Part shown: positions 35,893-48,302 of the stretch, piece by piece
Numbering within the stretch: the stretch's first letter is position 1
How the letters are laid out: every line of letters starts with the position of its first letter
NCBI RefSeq assembly: GCF_945859685.1
Contig: NC_079148.1
Span: 32,251,946 to 32,315,945, forward strand
Reading direction: 5' to 3'
Length of the DNA: 64,000 nt
Origin: Eupeodes corollae
Lineage: Eukaryota > Arthropoda > Insecta > Diptera > Syrphidae
Notes under the pieces: generated by a model
Database searches by the model: none
Seen by the model: only the letters and a program-made list of their open reading frames with translations
Told to the model about the DNA's origin: nothing
Translations under genes and position numbers: made by a program

Positions 35893-36115
35893 GGAAGTCC
35901 TTGAAGAACCAGGGCCTAATGACTTACAACTCTTAACCATTCCTGTGTGCGAGTAATGTTTTCAGAGATGCCGAATCAGAACGGCTAATTTGAGAAATCA
36001 CTTTTTCATGACAAGAATTAATCTTGGAGTATTCGTCAATTCCTCGCAAGAGGCAGTACCCGTGAAAAAGTTAGGTGGCACAGGCATGGATTGAAACATC
36101 ACGCTACTGTTTAAA
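35893..36115 (-). repeat. tRNA-derived SINE, body and damaged head
   Basis: Reversed family tail CAGGGCCTAATGACTTACAA, ACTCTTAACCATTCCTGTGT, CGAATCAGAACGGCTAATTT; body AATTCCTCGCAAGAGGCAGT with ACCCGTGAAAAAGTTAGGTG; head GCACAGGCATGGATTGAAAC. The A-box part is truncated. Confidence 0.75.
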
Positions 36116-36334
36116 ATTGTTAATTAGCTTGGAATAAAACAAGATCGTTGGAAATTGAAGGTGAAACAAATAATAAATTTACCCATCTTAGTAAGTTTCT
36201 GAGTTAATAAGAGTATTCTGCTTATTTTAAATAATTTAATCATATCTTATATCTGTTTAGTGGTTTCCTTAACTTGGAGAAATTAGCTGAATACGTATAC
36301 TTCTAAATATATACTTGCAACATTTAGCAACTAT

Positions 36335-36840
36335 ATGGAAACTTGTGCGTTCTTAAAAAATTTCGAACTCGAGGTTTTTAATCAAAAATAACATTACTAT
36401 TGTACAAAAGCCAAAAACAATGGGTACCAAAATTCCTTCCGTCTATCTGTCTGTCTTGATAGATTTGTATTAAGTTTTCTTTTACTTTTGTTTCTTAGCT
36501 AGGCTTTTTAAAAAATATATATATATGTATGTTTGTATTAATCAAGAATGGTTCCCCCATATAACCGTTATTTTGTGTTTAAGTGTTGTCACGAACTCAT
36601 AAACCGATTTTAATATTGTTTTTTTTGCAAAAACTGTTCAAATATGTGATGATCAAAAATATCAACATTTTTCATTTGAATTTATAAAAAAATATTAAAC
36701 TTTTTTTCTTCAAAATTCGATGTCTTGATAACATTCTACGAAAATTAAACGTAAAATGTACTTTAATATTTTCTAAATAACAGCATACCAAAAATATTTT
36801 TAAACAAGAATTGTATAGGTACCTACAAATTAATTTTTAA
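36335..36840 (+). repeat. B-repeat copy
   Basis: GGAAACTTGTGCGTTCTTAA, TTCGAACTCGAGGTTTTTAA, TTCCTTCCGTCTATCTGTCT, TTCGATGTCTTGATAACATT and AACAGCATACCAAAAATATT mark the family from start to end. Confidence 0.75.
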
Positions 36841-37439
36841 AAAATTCGCTCCAACAATTTTGAAAGTTTGTTTTTGAAAAATTAAATGTTTTTAGGAAAT
36901 TAAGTGTTATTTAAATTTTGAAAGATAAATTTATTTTGCAATTTTATTTTTAAATCTTAAATTAGGGGTATACTTTTTTTCAACGGACTCCTTAGAGCAC
37001 GATCATGCTGCTTAGTTCTTCGCAAACTGTGACTGTTCTCAACGTTTTTAATAAAAGGTAATGAATGTTTTACTTTTTAGCAAAGTATTTAAATGTGTAA
37101 ATAGCTAGTAAATTATTAAATGACCTAACCTTTAGAAAAATGTTATTTAAAAATAAAGAAAAGAAGAGGACGAAAAATGAAGAAAAGAAGAAGAAGATTT
37201 TTTTTTTTAATTTTTTATTTCAGATACTTAAAGAAAAAAAATTATTTCAACATTTTTTCTCACAAACCCTTTTTTACATATGGTGACAATTATATCTCGA
37301 AAACTAATCGACTCATTTTTCTTTGTTTAACCTTTGTTTATTTCACATAATTTCTCACTTTCTGGCCCAATATTTTGTTCATAGTTGCATAACCACCATA
37401 TTTTATTATTTAACACAAAAAATTTTAAAATGACATTTG
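36841..37439. other. AT-rich stretch, nothing recognised
   Basis: A purine-rich run GAAAAGAAGAAGAAGA near 37180 and poly(T) are the only features. Confidence 0.3.
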
Positions 37440-37680
37440 GCACAGTGGCTTCTTACAAAATTATTAAAAATGATCGTCTTTTCTGTGTTCTCATCCGGGA
37501 AAACCAGTTGCCGTAAAATTAAATCATGTAAAACTGACCTACAGTGTGCCCAAGGAGGGGGTTTCAAACTTAACTCACTGTAAAAATTAGTTGGTCTTAT
37601 TTCTTAAAAAAAAATGTGGCCATATTTTATTTTGTCAAAGTGCGATATGTCATACATGTAAGTTTCTTAGGCGCCCTTCT
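37440..37680 (-). repeat. Second copy of the 56.4-57.2 kb repeat family
   Basis: CAGTGTGCCCAAGGAGGG is the inverse of CCCTGCTTGGGCACACTT in the loop at 56879-56888, and TTGGTCTTATTTCTTAAAA with TTGTCAAAGTGCGATATG matches the 49-bp unit there. The copy is short and diverged. Confidence 0.5.
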
Positions 37681-40600
37681 AAATTCTAATGATTTTCATG
37701 TTTTTGGCGTAAAATGTTTTGGATATTGATGGTTCTTTTTATCATAATAGTGAATTATGTAAATGTATTGAATTATTTCTTTTTTACTTCCAGAATATCT
37801 CTAGAAGCATATAATTTCCTTTTTTTAATAAAAAACATAAAATTCAATAGAATTACCAAAAGTGTTACCTTTAATAGCTCACAAATTGAATGGCATTTAT
37901 GAACGACAATTTTACACCACTTTCTCAACCATACCTGGTCTTATTCTGTCTATAATTCTTTCGAATGTTTACTTCTGCAAGACAAATCTATTGATAGTTT
38001 ATCTGTCTCCCTGCAAAAAGTAGCCCCAACGGTATGTTTTTCCATCTTGTTTCAATTATTGTCCTATGAAATAGAGTCTCCTGCGAATTGTACTCATTTC
38101 AAAAACAACAATTGAATTTTTGAAAAAGCAAACATATTTCAAATATTTTACCTACCTCTCTTCAAATCCTTCTAATAAAATGTATATCATTTAAATTCAC
38201 TTTTGTACATTTTTAAAAGAAAGTTCACATTGAAGGTAAGCTGAACTTGAAAATCTAATTTAAAAAGTAAACAGATGTAAACATGCAAAATAAGTCAATT
38301 CCCAACAATAAAATAAAATAATAGAGCTACAAAAAATTATGTTTAATAAATGTAATAAATAATATTATCAACCAATTTTATTCTTTTGAAGTTATTAAAT
38401 TCAATTTGGACAATTCAAAGAGAAACACTTGAGGATATTATTTTCCCATAGACAATAAGAGGCAAATGACCAAGTGGTCCGGTTCTTTGATATTTTAAAT
38501 GTGGAAAAAAAGTTGGTATAGTTAAAAAATGGACTTGTGTGTAAGAGGCATATCGTAAATACTAAAAAATTAATAGTAAAATTAATGCATTACTTAAAAT
38601 CTTATTTCAGTCATAAATATAAAAACAGAATGCTAAACAATATTAAGTTCCTTTATTATTTTTAATAAAAAAAAGCTGCCCAAGGTGGAAATAAGCCCTT
38701 CCTCTTTTATAAATTATTTGCACAGAATATAAAAATTCCTATATGTGTATTTATCAAAAACGTAAGTTATAAACAAAAATATAAAACGCAATATGACTTC
38801 TGACCATAGTTAAATCTTTTAGACTAGGAAAATAAAATAAACTTAGCAAACATTTTTATAGTGCAACATTTCAAGTTGTCTTTAAGCTGGTTGTTAAGAA
38901 TTTTCTATTAGGATTTGATTTCATGTGTTTTTCTTCTATTTTTTCTTCAAATACGATTTGAATTTTGAAAAATTAATATGTTTCTTTAAATTTGCATTCA
39001 ACGTATCATTTTTGAGTTTGAAAAAAGGGAAGTCAAGTCTGTTGAGTGATAAATATGTGGAAATATTTACATTCGTTATACAAAATATTTTTGACAATGA
39101 AGCGAAATTTTCAACAAGCCATTGTAAAGAGCTTGATATTTTCTATTAGTTAGCAATTTCCTAAAAATGTAACAATTTTCTAGATTTATTTTTTTGATGT
39201 TCGAAATATTGTGTAAAAAGTCTTTTAAGGACTCGTGTCCGTCTTGTGGGTTATGGACCAAAGTTGCTTCTTCTTGATTTTTTCATTATGGGACTTTTTA
39301 CACAATTTTTGGATCACAAAAATAAAGTTATAAGTTATATTATCTCTGCGACATATTTCACAAAAAAGAAGAAGTTATGTCATAACAAAGAACAATAATA
39401 TCAGCAAAATAGACACTTCATTAAATTTTCCTCACATTTGCGGCAATATGTTTTTAAACCAATTCAATCTTTAAGGTCTTCAACTGATAGTGAAGCATTG
39501 GCACAGCAGTATCTTTCCCATAGCCCGAAAGAAAAAAGTGTAGTTTTACTTGCCTTGTGTTCAAATATTACAGCGTAAAAAGCGATAGAATATTATTCAA
39601 AATAAAGCTTTTTATAGAAAAACCTTTTACCCTTTATCTCTAGTTCTAAAATTGGCCAAAAAAAAGTTAAAAATCAGGAACAAAATTATAAACCCAATTT
39701 ATTCAATTTCGCAAAAGTGAAATTATACCCTTTTCTCCTGAATTTATGTGGACTCATGGAACTTAACGAACCAAGTTTTTTTTAAAGTTATTTTTTTGGC
39801 TGTCCTTGTACAAATGAAGCTTCCTGTTTAACTTTTAAATATATGAGCATTTTGGTACCTTAACTTTATTCAGCATTACCTTTTGAACTATTTTCAAGAG
39901 TGCAAGTGGGCGTGAAAAATCTAAATAACTCAAACTGACATGAACATGGAATTTAGAAAACCTGTGGCTGTTGCACGAAATGTTATAAACCAAATAAAAC
40001 CTAATAAAATATAAACAAGAGTAAGCAAACCTTTCATACAACAAAAAGCAAAACATAAAATAAATACCAACCTAAGGTATTTTTGGTTCGTGAGAGAGGC
40101 TTATAAATTTGTCCCTCACATATATGAACATAATAGTTGAAATGGTTAAAGAACAGGACTATACATATGTATTCATTGAATAAAGTTTCCTGAAAATTGC
40201 ATTAATTAACTTAAGTTAGTTCATGTTTTTAACTTTTTATACGAGCAGGATTGTATAGGCAGAAGGTATGCAGTAAATACATGAATGTTTAAGACTATAA
40301 TAGCATTTTGAAGTGTTTTGTGTGCAAGTTTAATGTCACTATAAATTGCAATGTTGAGCTTAATGTATGCACTTTTTTGTAAGAATAATAATGTCAAGGA
40401 TAAAATCCGTTTTGACGTTAGATTATAGTCATCATGCCAAAAAATCATTATTTTACATAAATATTATGAAACTTTAAGGCAGCGATTGTAAGACTTTTGT
40501 CTAAGGGAAAACACTAAAGCCGAAACAATTGACCTTGAATATACGCTTAATTGCTCAAGATTGTAACAATATGTACTACAGGCTTTATACAACGAATAGT

Positions 40601-41627
40601 CATGGGCGTATTTTGATGATTATTTTGACCTTAAGCTAACAACTAGATTAAAGTTAATATCTAAGTCTATGTGTACATGAAGGTCATTTCATATCACAGT
40701 CAAAAAACGCCATTTTAATCGAAATCTACATCCCGAATGAACCACACACCAAAAACCACTCCCACATGAATTACAATGTACTCAAAATGCTGTGCAAAAA
40801 CCACTATAAATAAATACTTGCCATCAAAACCATTCTTGCATTGGTGTACACATATTGATGAATTGATGAATATTGCAATCAATTAAATAAACCACAAACA
40901 AAATACAATAGTGGCTGTTTTCATTATTCCATATGTTTTTTTCTGAAAAAAACATCAATGGAATTCATGTATAATGTACATATGAGTACACTTTTATGTT
41001 CCTATAGATGGAATTGAAATCAACTTATGCCCTTAGAGATAAAACCATTTGCGTGACATTTTTATTATGTCACACCAGAACAGAAAACTGATGGCATAAC
41101 ACATTAACCTTCTTTTATAAGGGACCTTTCAGGAATAGTGCACTACCTATGTATAAGTTTATGTTATTATTAAAGTAATATTCAATAACAAAAATTAATT
41201 ATTTAAATTTAATTACCAATATTGAATGCACTCTAAATGGGCCTTTATAACACGTTCTCTTAAGTGTTCAATTGCTTGCGTGATGTTAAATTGCAATGTA
41301 CTGTAAAATTAAAATGCAGTCCATAATCAGATTAAGTAAGTAGGGCAAGGACTCAGATGACTTTTAGATTTCACTATTTGCACAATTCTATTTTAAGGCA
41401 AAAACTTACATCAAATAATAATTTATTAAGATTCTGTTATTCCAAATTTCTTTGGATATAAACTGAATTCAAAAAATGTGCTTGACATTTCCTTACAAAG
41501 TTTATAACATAAATTAGTTTGAAAGTATAAGCTTGATACAGCTTATTACAAATTGTCTAACTATTAATATTGAGTCATTTAATTAAATCGACATTTTTAT
41601 TTCATTAAATATTGTACAGAGTATATA
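37681..41627. other. Long unique-looking stretch
   Basis: Almost 4 kb without recognisable genes or the window's repeat families. The part at 40690-41100 is less AT-biased and could hold regulatory DNA, but nothing shows this directly. Confidence 0.35.
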
Positions 41628-41920
41628 AGTACCCGTGACATGATGCTAAGTGCGTTGGACCTTCATGCTAGGGGTTCAACCCATTTCTGTGCTATCTAAA
41701 GTTTTCACGGCTTCTGCCTCTTCCGAGGAATTGAAATATACTCCAAGAGCAATTCTTGTCCTAAAAAGTGCCTTCTCATATAAGCAGTTCGGGTTCGACT
41801 TAAAACTAAAAGGTCAACTCCATCGCTGACAATATTATTCGCACATGATTGGTTGAGAGTTTTAAATCACTAGACCCTATAGTTCTCAACTGACTGTTGC
41901 CGCACCTAATTTATTAATTT
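41628..41920 (+). repeat. tRNA-derived SINE, most complete copy
   Basis: Head: ACATGATGCTAAGTGCGTTG (A-box-like), CTTCATGCTAGGGGTTCAAC (B box GGTTCAACCC). Body: TCTGTGCTATCTAAAGTTTT, CACGGCTTCTGCCTCTTCCG, GGAATTGAAATATACTCC, GAGCAATTCTTGTC. Tail: GCAGTTCGGGTTCGACTTAA, CTGACAATATTATTCGCAC, TTGAGAGTTTTAAATCACTA, CTGTTGCCGCACCTAATTTA. The head folds like a tRNA promoter region, so transcription by RNA polymerase III is the family expectation. About 290 bp, with no obvious target duplication found. Confidence 0.8.
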
Positions 41921-42299
41921 AAAACTGTCAGTACTCTCATATGTTCTTGAAAAATAATATACGACTTACTCCTGTGTAAAAAAGTCTATGATTCTAAAAT
42001 ATAAAAGCAAACTAAGTTTACCTTCGAAAATCTAACAAAAAAATCAATAATTATTGTTTTTTCGAAAATATTTAGAGCGTTTATTTCAAGTAAACATTGA
42101 ATACAATATAAAGCGTTTCAGTTCTTGACATATTTCATTCTTCTAAATATATCTTTGCACATTTGTATTTTGTTAAAAAAAACTCGGAACTAAAACAAGG
42201 AACTTACTTGTTTTTGAACTTCAACCAAAACATTGACATTTTTGATCTTCGGAAATAAAATAAATTGGTTCATTAATTCTTCAGAAAATTTAAGAACAT
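41921..42299. other. AT-rich stretch, nothing recognised
   Basis: No coding or repeat signal. Confidence 0.3.
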
Positions 42300-42735
42300 A
42301 AAAAGAGGTTAGGATGTGACATGATCTGATAGCTTTAAATTCGTTCTTCTTGATGTTATTTCTAAAAAGTTTTGCAAATATTGAAAACAACATTTTGTAA
42401 GAATGTTTGAATTAATATTTTCGAGTCAAAACCAATTTTTTGTAAGTTTAAGTTTTATTTTTTTTTTAAGAAAAGTTAACCATTTGATTTTTTAACAACT
42501 CCACTAAAAGCTAACAACAATATTAAGCATAAGATAAAGTACGTTACGAGATTTTTACTTAAAACCAATTGTTTGTGTGAATTCAATACCTTTATTTATT
42601 TTCCTAATATTTGAGTCGAAAATATATTTTTACGAACTTTCTGTAGTATTTTAATAGATTTTTATTTTGTATAAAAAGTATTATACATAATTTAGTTGAT
42701 GTCACTAGAGCGTAATTAGTTGGAGAAATATTTAA
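42300..42735 (+). repeat. Diverged H-element fragment
   Basis: AAAAAGAGGTTAGGATGTGA (5' block), TTGAGTCGAAAATATATTTT, then GATGTCACTAGAGCGTAATT in place of AAGTCTCTAGCGTTTTT. The mariner element follows directly, so the H-element may have been its target. Confidence 0.55.
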
Positions 42736-44356
42736 ATTCATTTTTCAAAATGAATGCTTGGGATACTGAACAAAAAATTTGGACTGTGCAACGGTACCAT
42801 GTTTTGCAGTCCGTCATTACCATCCAAAGGAAATCTAGGCACGAGTTTGGTGGTACTCTCCCTAATAAACGGACAGTTATTATGCTGGCAACTTGTTTTG
42901 CGAACCTGGAAGCATCGCACGGAGAATGTGAGACCAAGATGACTTAAGCTTGTTTCTGTACAAAGTCAAAACTGCAAGCAAGTTCAACCCTCAAAATGTT
43001 CCTGTTACGTTGCTAGGAATTTTGCCGAAAAATGATGGACAAAGAAGACAACACATTGATTGACTGTTTGTTCATGTCTGATGAGGCACGTTCTGACCTA
43101 AATAACATCGTAAACAATCCAATAAGATTTGGAGTAAATCAAACCCAGAAATGCTCCAAGAGTCGGAACTGCAAGGTGTATTGTGGAGCCATACTTCTTT
43201 GAAGAAAACGTTGCAACAGTAACTGTCAATGAGAACCACTATTTAAAGATGTTGAATGTGATTTTGTACCCAGAACTTCTCTGAAGACTTATACAATTGA
43301 ACAGCTTTTGGTTCCAGCAAGATGAAGCAATTGCACATATAGCCAGATCAGTTATGGCGGATCTACAATGAAAATTCAAAAACAAATTTATTTCCAGGAA
43401 CTTCACTCTTCGCTGGCCACCAAAGCCACCTGATCGGACTCCATCAGACTTATTTGAATGGGGTTATAATAAGAAGGAGATGTACAAAACGACGCCATGT
43501 AATTAAACTGAATTGAAGCAATTCATAATGACAATAATTGATTCGATCCCAACTTCAACCCTTCAGGCAAGGATCGGCCCTTCATAGTTCACTTGCGGAA
43601 ATGGTTAACATTCCTCTTGGTGCTATGAAGGGTAAAATCTTTTCTATCTACCAAACTGAATCAAACCGAAGGTGGAGCAATTAACCCAACTGCATTATAT
43701 CTAGGAAGATGTGGCCCACCTATAACAAAACCCGTACAAACGATCTTCTGTGCAGGCCAATGCAAGACATAGCCAGGATTGTTGCGGTTTCTACCGGACA
43801 TTGGCCTATAGGAGTTCATGCAGAGAAGTTGGGTATCTCTTACAACACCTTTTGCCGTAGCTGTAGTGCCCAAAGGGAAAGTGAAACCATAAACCATTTC
43901 CTCTGCAAATGTCCTGCTTTGGCAAACACCAAAATGAAATGCTTTGGAAAAGCATTCTTTTAAGAATAATGAGCTATCTGAGACAAAGATTATTCTCAAT
44001 GCGACAAAATGGCTCTAACATAATCACTATGATGCTTCTCTATCAATCTTTCTCTTTCAATCAAAGGTCAAACGAGTTTTTGGTATCAAAACGGCGCACT
44101 ACAGCGCTAATTGGATCTCAGGCTAGGTTGCCTTGAGATCGCCATTTCTACCTACCTACCTCAACCCTTCAGGTCGTTATGAACAATTTGTTGATCAGGT
44201 GCCGCATATGTGTGGGTGAACGTGAAGGTCATTAGTTAAACAACTATCTATTTAAAATAAAGTTATATGTTCTATAAAAAAAATGCAGTACACTGATTAA
44301 AAAAAAGTTATTTGAATTTATTATTGTACCACAATTGCTTCGCCACCCTGTATAAT
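42736..44356 (+). mobile_element. Dead mariner-type (DUF4817) transposon split by a LINE
   Basis: The transposase frame begins at 42750 with MNAWDTEQKIWTVQRYHVLQ and SVITIQRKSRHEFGG, the helix-turn-helix start of this family. Decayed blocks follow: DEARSDLNNIVNN (the DEAHFxLNGYVNxQN region with the first catalytic Asp), VYCGAIL (VWCGLxxGGIIGPYFF), FWFQQDEAIAHIA (WFQQDGATxHTA, second Asp kept), RWPPKPPDRTPSDLFEWGY (WPPRSxDLTPLDFFLWGY). A LINE fragment interrupts the frame at 43567. The last block (MNNLLIRCRICVGERGR) resumes after 44173. The right end CCACCCTGTATA (about 44344-44355) is typical of the family's terminal repeat. Multiple stops make it inactive. Confidence 0.85.
43568..44160 (+). 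mobile_element. 5'-truncated LINE tail inserted in the mariner
   Basis: Flanked by a 13-bp duplication TCAACCCTTCAGG (43555-43567 and 44161-44173). Translation 43709-43963 gives the end of ORF2: ARIVAVSTGHWPIGVHAEKL, CRSCSAQRESETINHFLCKC and PALANTKMKCFG (C-x2-C...H-x4-C zinc-like motif found after RNase H in I/LOA-group LINEs). The frame closes at 43963, then an untranslated tail ends in CCTACCTACC. A typical target-primed, 5'-truncated insertion; too short to be functional. Confidence 0.85.
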
Positions 44357-44359
44357 TTT

Positions 44360-44775
44360 TAAGAACATTTTTGGTATGCAGTTATTCATAACATATTAAG
44401 GTACATTTCAAATTTAGTTTGCATAAAAAACAGTCACTCATTTTCAAGAGATCGAAATTTTGAAAAAAAAAAATATTTAACGTTTTTTTTTAAATGAAAA
44501 ATATGTATTTTTTTTGAGTTCCTGAACAAATTAAAAAAAAAACCGTTTCGTTTTCGTTTTGTTTTAAGAAAAATTAAAAAATGCCTAATGCAAATTGTTT
44601 TACAATCACAACGTTAGTGTCTAAGTTTGAACACAATTGGCTCAATGGTTGGGGTTGTAGGAGCTAGTACAAGCAGACGGAGTCGCGGGACCGACCTTTC
44701 GTAAACTCATATTTGATTGAAATCTCGAGTTCAATTATAATTACGAATGCAAAACTTGACATGTAGTTGCTAAGG
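44360..44775 (-). repeat. B-repeat copy, reverse orientation
   Basis: ACATTTTTGGTATGCAGTTA, TTCATAACATATTAAGGTAC, TTTGAACACAATTGGCTCAA, ACAAGCAGACGGAGTCGCGG, TTGAAATCTCGAGTTCAATT and ACGAATGCAAAACTTGACAT follow the inverted family order. Confidence 0.7.
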
Positions 44776-47042
44776 CATCCCTCCGATGTGAAGTTTCGAT
44801 ACATTTCCGAGAAATCCATAAAACTAGGTTTCGACTATCAATTTCCTAGCCAATCCTAAGCAATCGCATCATTGCCGTTCAACGATGTGAGCTTCTCTTG
44901 AAGGTGTTTAGATGTCAATCTTATGAGGTTATCTTCTTGTTAAATCTCTTTTTGACGTTGTCGTCCTTGTTATTAGAAATATGTATTAATTTTTTCCCAA
45001 ATAACATAAAACCTTAAATGAATATTTTTATAGGTTACTAGTTTCCTGGTCTTTCAAAATCAATAGAGTTAAAAAATACCATAAAGACATTTCATGAACA
45101 TCGTCCGCTTCAGCACCTGACTTTTAACTGCATTGAAATTTTTTAAGCAGCTTGCAGTAATCTTTTCGACATTTTTTTTTGATGATGAATATTTATATTC
45201 ATCACACAAAATATCTGCAAAAGTTTACAAAATTAATTTAATGTCAAAAAAGCACATTCACAGCATAGAAAATGTGTGCAAACCCGAATTTGCGCAGTGC
45301 TAAGACATTTTTGAGAAAACATTCTTGGTGAAGCTTAACTAGTCATTAAATATTTCACTAGCAAGATTAGCAGCCCAATTCATGGGATTGTAAGTCATAT
45401 CCTGACCTTTTTGTATTTGATAACAGACACTTTTGGTATAGACTTTTTGAGGAACATAATCTACTCTGTTAAAACTTTTTCCGTAGTTAACGTAAGACTT
45501 TTGTTTATTGTTTGATTGGATTTTGTATGTTCCTCAAAGTATCATCACATGATTTATATGCTTCCATATTTAAAAATAATGCGTAGTTTCCTATTATGCC
45601 CATACAAATAAAAACCTTTATCAAAATCAGCTGTCTATATAGTCCATACATTAAAGGGTCTTTTGATACGAAATTAAACTGTTCAAGCTTGAACGACACT
45701 TGAAAAGACAATTTAAAAATAAAAATATGTATATACAGGATGTGGTTATTAATGTTTGGTTTAAATTGACAGGCGCCACGACCTGTACCATCAGGACAGG
45801 ATATTTCAATATTATTTTTTTGACACGATATTTTAATTAACAAAAGAACACAAAATAAAAATAACACACAAAATAATCGCCAAGCTTTTAGATTGATGAT
45901 GAAGAAGTACACTTTTTTTTAATCTAGCTTTCTGTCCATGTTGACTTGAAAATAACAAAAAAATGAATATAAAATAAAATGAATTGAATTATATTTTTTT
46001 GACAGGATTATGGATTTTGTGGCATGAGAATGAAATAGGATTAATGTCAAATTATTTTCTTCTTCTTCTTTTTTTCCTACTTATTTTTCTACCGGAAATT
46101 GGAATATTTTTTAAATAAATAAAAGAAGAGATGAAAAAACAGTTGACAATATAATTTTAATTTTCCATTCTTTTGTCATAAAGGATCTAATCATATATGA
46201 ATTTGTGGAAGGGGATGTGAGAGGATGTTTTCTTTTTTATTGATTTTCTAATAATTGTATACAATTTAATTGTGTATTTGCCTTAGGGGATAAATTGCTA
46301 TTGTGACGATACACATGTAAGCCTATAATATTATGTAGGTTCTCAGGATTTATTGAGATAGAAAGTTAAAGAAAATATTGGAAATGAGTAAATATTAAAA
46401 AATATGAAGATATTAAAAAAGAATACAATGTATTTTAAAACATGGGTAGAGTAATTCATATAAACACCAAAATAAAGTAAGGTTCACATTATACACATTA
46501 TGTAGACTTATGTTTCGGATTTATTAACAACCCTTATTGATTTTTTATATTAGGTATAACTGCGAGTCATGTTGTCAAGTTATTCCTATAAACACTAATG
46601 TCAATAAATGAAAAGAATTTTAAACATGAATAATGTATGTGTTTTTTTTTTAATACAAAAAGTTGAATTATGTAAAGTATTCTATATTCTTGAAGTGCGG
46701 CTGAATAATGAATATCTTTAAATAACAGTGCTTTCAAAACTGAGCTCAAGGTTAAAATGAAAGCCATTTTTAAATGTGTAGTAAAATAGTGCAAAACCTG
46801 GGGTCTGTTTTAAAAATATTTCGCAGGCTTTATATCAAGACTACATTTACATCATATCTTTTTAAAATGGCCCAATGTTCAATTTTTCGACACAATATGG
46901 TGCTTGGAAATCCTGGACTTTTTCTTTGGTATATATATAATATCTTCTTTTTCAGCTGATAACGGTATTTTTTAATGCATTTGCATTTTCTTCCTTAAGA
47001 ACTGGGTAACTCCTTCTTTTATGTCTAATCTATCAGAAGAAT
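44776..47042. other. Unique-looking stretch with one 135-codon ORF
   Basis: The minus-strand frame 45505-45912 starts with a hydrophobic run (LFCVLFLFCVLLLIKISC) and then CPDGTGRGACQFKPNINN, but becomes a string of Phe/Ile/Lys typical of AT-rich chance ORFs. I give it little weight. No other gene or known repeat found. Confidence 0.3.
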
Positions 47043-47793
47043 AAAAAAGAGGCTGGGATGCGACCCACACTGATAACTTCCCATCCCGTCTGTTGATTTG
47101 TCTTGCTTAAAAGTTTGTCTAAATGTATTTTTACCAAATTTGAGCACTATTTTTTGTAGATTTTATTTTTTATGAAAAAAACGGACTGTTGGATTTTTAT
47201 ATAAAAATTACTGAATATTGAAAACAATATTTTCTCTGAAATAAAATAAGGTTGAAGCCAATATTTTTAAATTTTGAAAAGCTATTTGAGCCGAAAGTAA
47301 ATTTTTACCAAGTTTTAGTAGGCATTGTTTTTTTAAGAGTTTTATTTTTTGTACAAAAACTGTCAATTCGAATTTTTTAAAAATTTTACCTAATGTTGAA
47401 AACAATATTCCTTATATGATAAAATTAGTTTAAAGCCAATATTTAAAATTTTTGAAGAGATATTTGATTAGAAAATCAATTTTTACCAACTTTTATACAT
47501 TTTTTTTCAGGTTTTTATTTTTTGTAAAAAAAACTCTCAATTCGATTTTTCTCAAAATTTGTCCTAATGTTGAAAACAATATTTCTAATAAGAAAAAATT
47601 AGTTAGAACCTATTATGTCAAAAGTTTTAAAAGATATTTGAGTCGAAAATCATTTTTTACGAACTTTTGTTAATTTTTTTTTCGGTTTTAAATTTTTTGT
47701 ACAAAAACTGTAAATTCGATTTTTTTCAAACTTTAACTGAATGTTGACAACAAGATGTTTTGAAAGATAAAAGTAAATTAAAGCCAATATCTC
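47043..47793 (+). repeat. H-element, left part, up to the BEL/Pao insertion
   Basis: 5' block AAAAGAGGCTGGGATGCGAC with CACACTGATAACTTCCCATC CCGTCTG, then units whose TTGAGTCG-type starts are at 47286, 47464 and 47638. It stops at ATCTC (47789-47793), the left target duplication, and continues at 55519. Confidence 0.9.
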
Positions 47794-48283
47794 TGTTGGA
47801 GCTCAAATCATCATAAATTACTTTATTTTTGAATTAAATTTTGAATAATTAACTTACTCTTAAATTGAATAAATTCTACTACTTTTATTACATTTATTTT
47901 TGAATTTGGCGCTTCATTTATACCATTCGCCATAATAACTTATTGTTGAATTCGCCTTAAAAATGTTACTTAAAAATAACGTAATTTCTCTCTCTAAAAA
48001 TCTGCAATAAAATGTATGTATAAATAGAAGCTTTCAACTTTAATAAAATCTCTTTTCTAGTTCAAAAACCCTTAGGGGAAAAATCGCTGCATTTTCATTT
48101 CGTCGTTCGCTACAAGTTTATAGTTTCGCTTTTATAGTATATCGGCTATAATATAGTAATTTAAAAGTTATAGGATCTAAAGTAATTTCGCTTAATTTAT
48201 CTCAACCAGGATCTACCTATCTTTTTCATAGAAAAGACAAAATAGAGTTCCCAGGTTGACGGTCAAAGTTGTTTGATCGTACA
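47794..48283 (+). repeat. 5' LTR of the BEL/Pao element
   Basis: Starts TGTTGGAGCTCAAATC and ends GTTTGATCGTACA; 490 bp, same length as the right LTR and no differences seen by eye. Carries TATAAATA at 48019-48026 as a likely TATA box and AATAAA at 48042-48047 as a likely polyadenylation signal. Confidence 0.95.
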
Positions 48284-48287
48284 TTTT

Positions 48288-48302
48288 TGGCGCCCAAACG
48301 TG
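48288..48302 (+). promoter_or_regulatory. Candidate primer binding site
   Basis: TGGCGCCCAAACGTG lies 4 bases after the 5' LTR. It resembles the complement of a lysine tRNA 3' end (TGGCGCCCAACGTG) with one extra A; the tRNA assignment is tentative. Confidence 0.6.

Noticed and set aside
42716..42947. Four overlapping ORFs at the mariner start
   Set aside because: Only the plus-strand frame with MNAWDTEQKIW matches the transposase; the rest are shadows.
45720..45800. TATACAGGATGTGG as the end of another mariner
   Set aside because: No transposase remnant or matching second terminal repeat could be found nearby.
45505..45912. 135-codon minus-strand ORF with a hydrophobic start
   Set aside because: Apart from a short Cys/Gly patch, the composition is the Phe/Ile/Lys pattern of AT-rich chance frames; no family resemblance and no splice partners found.
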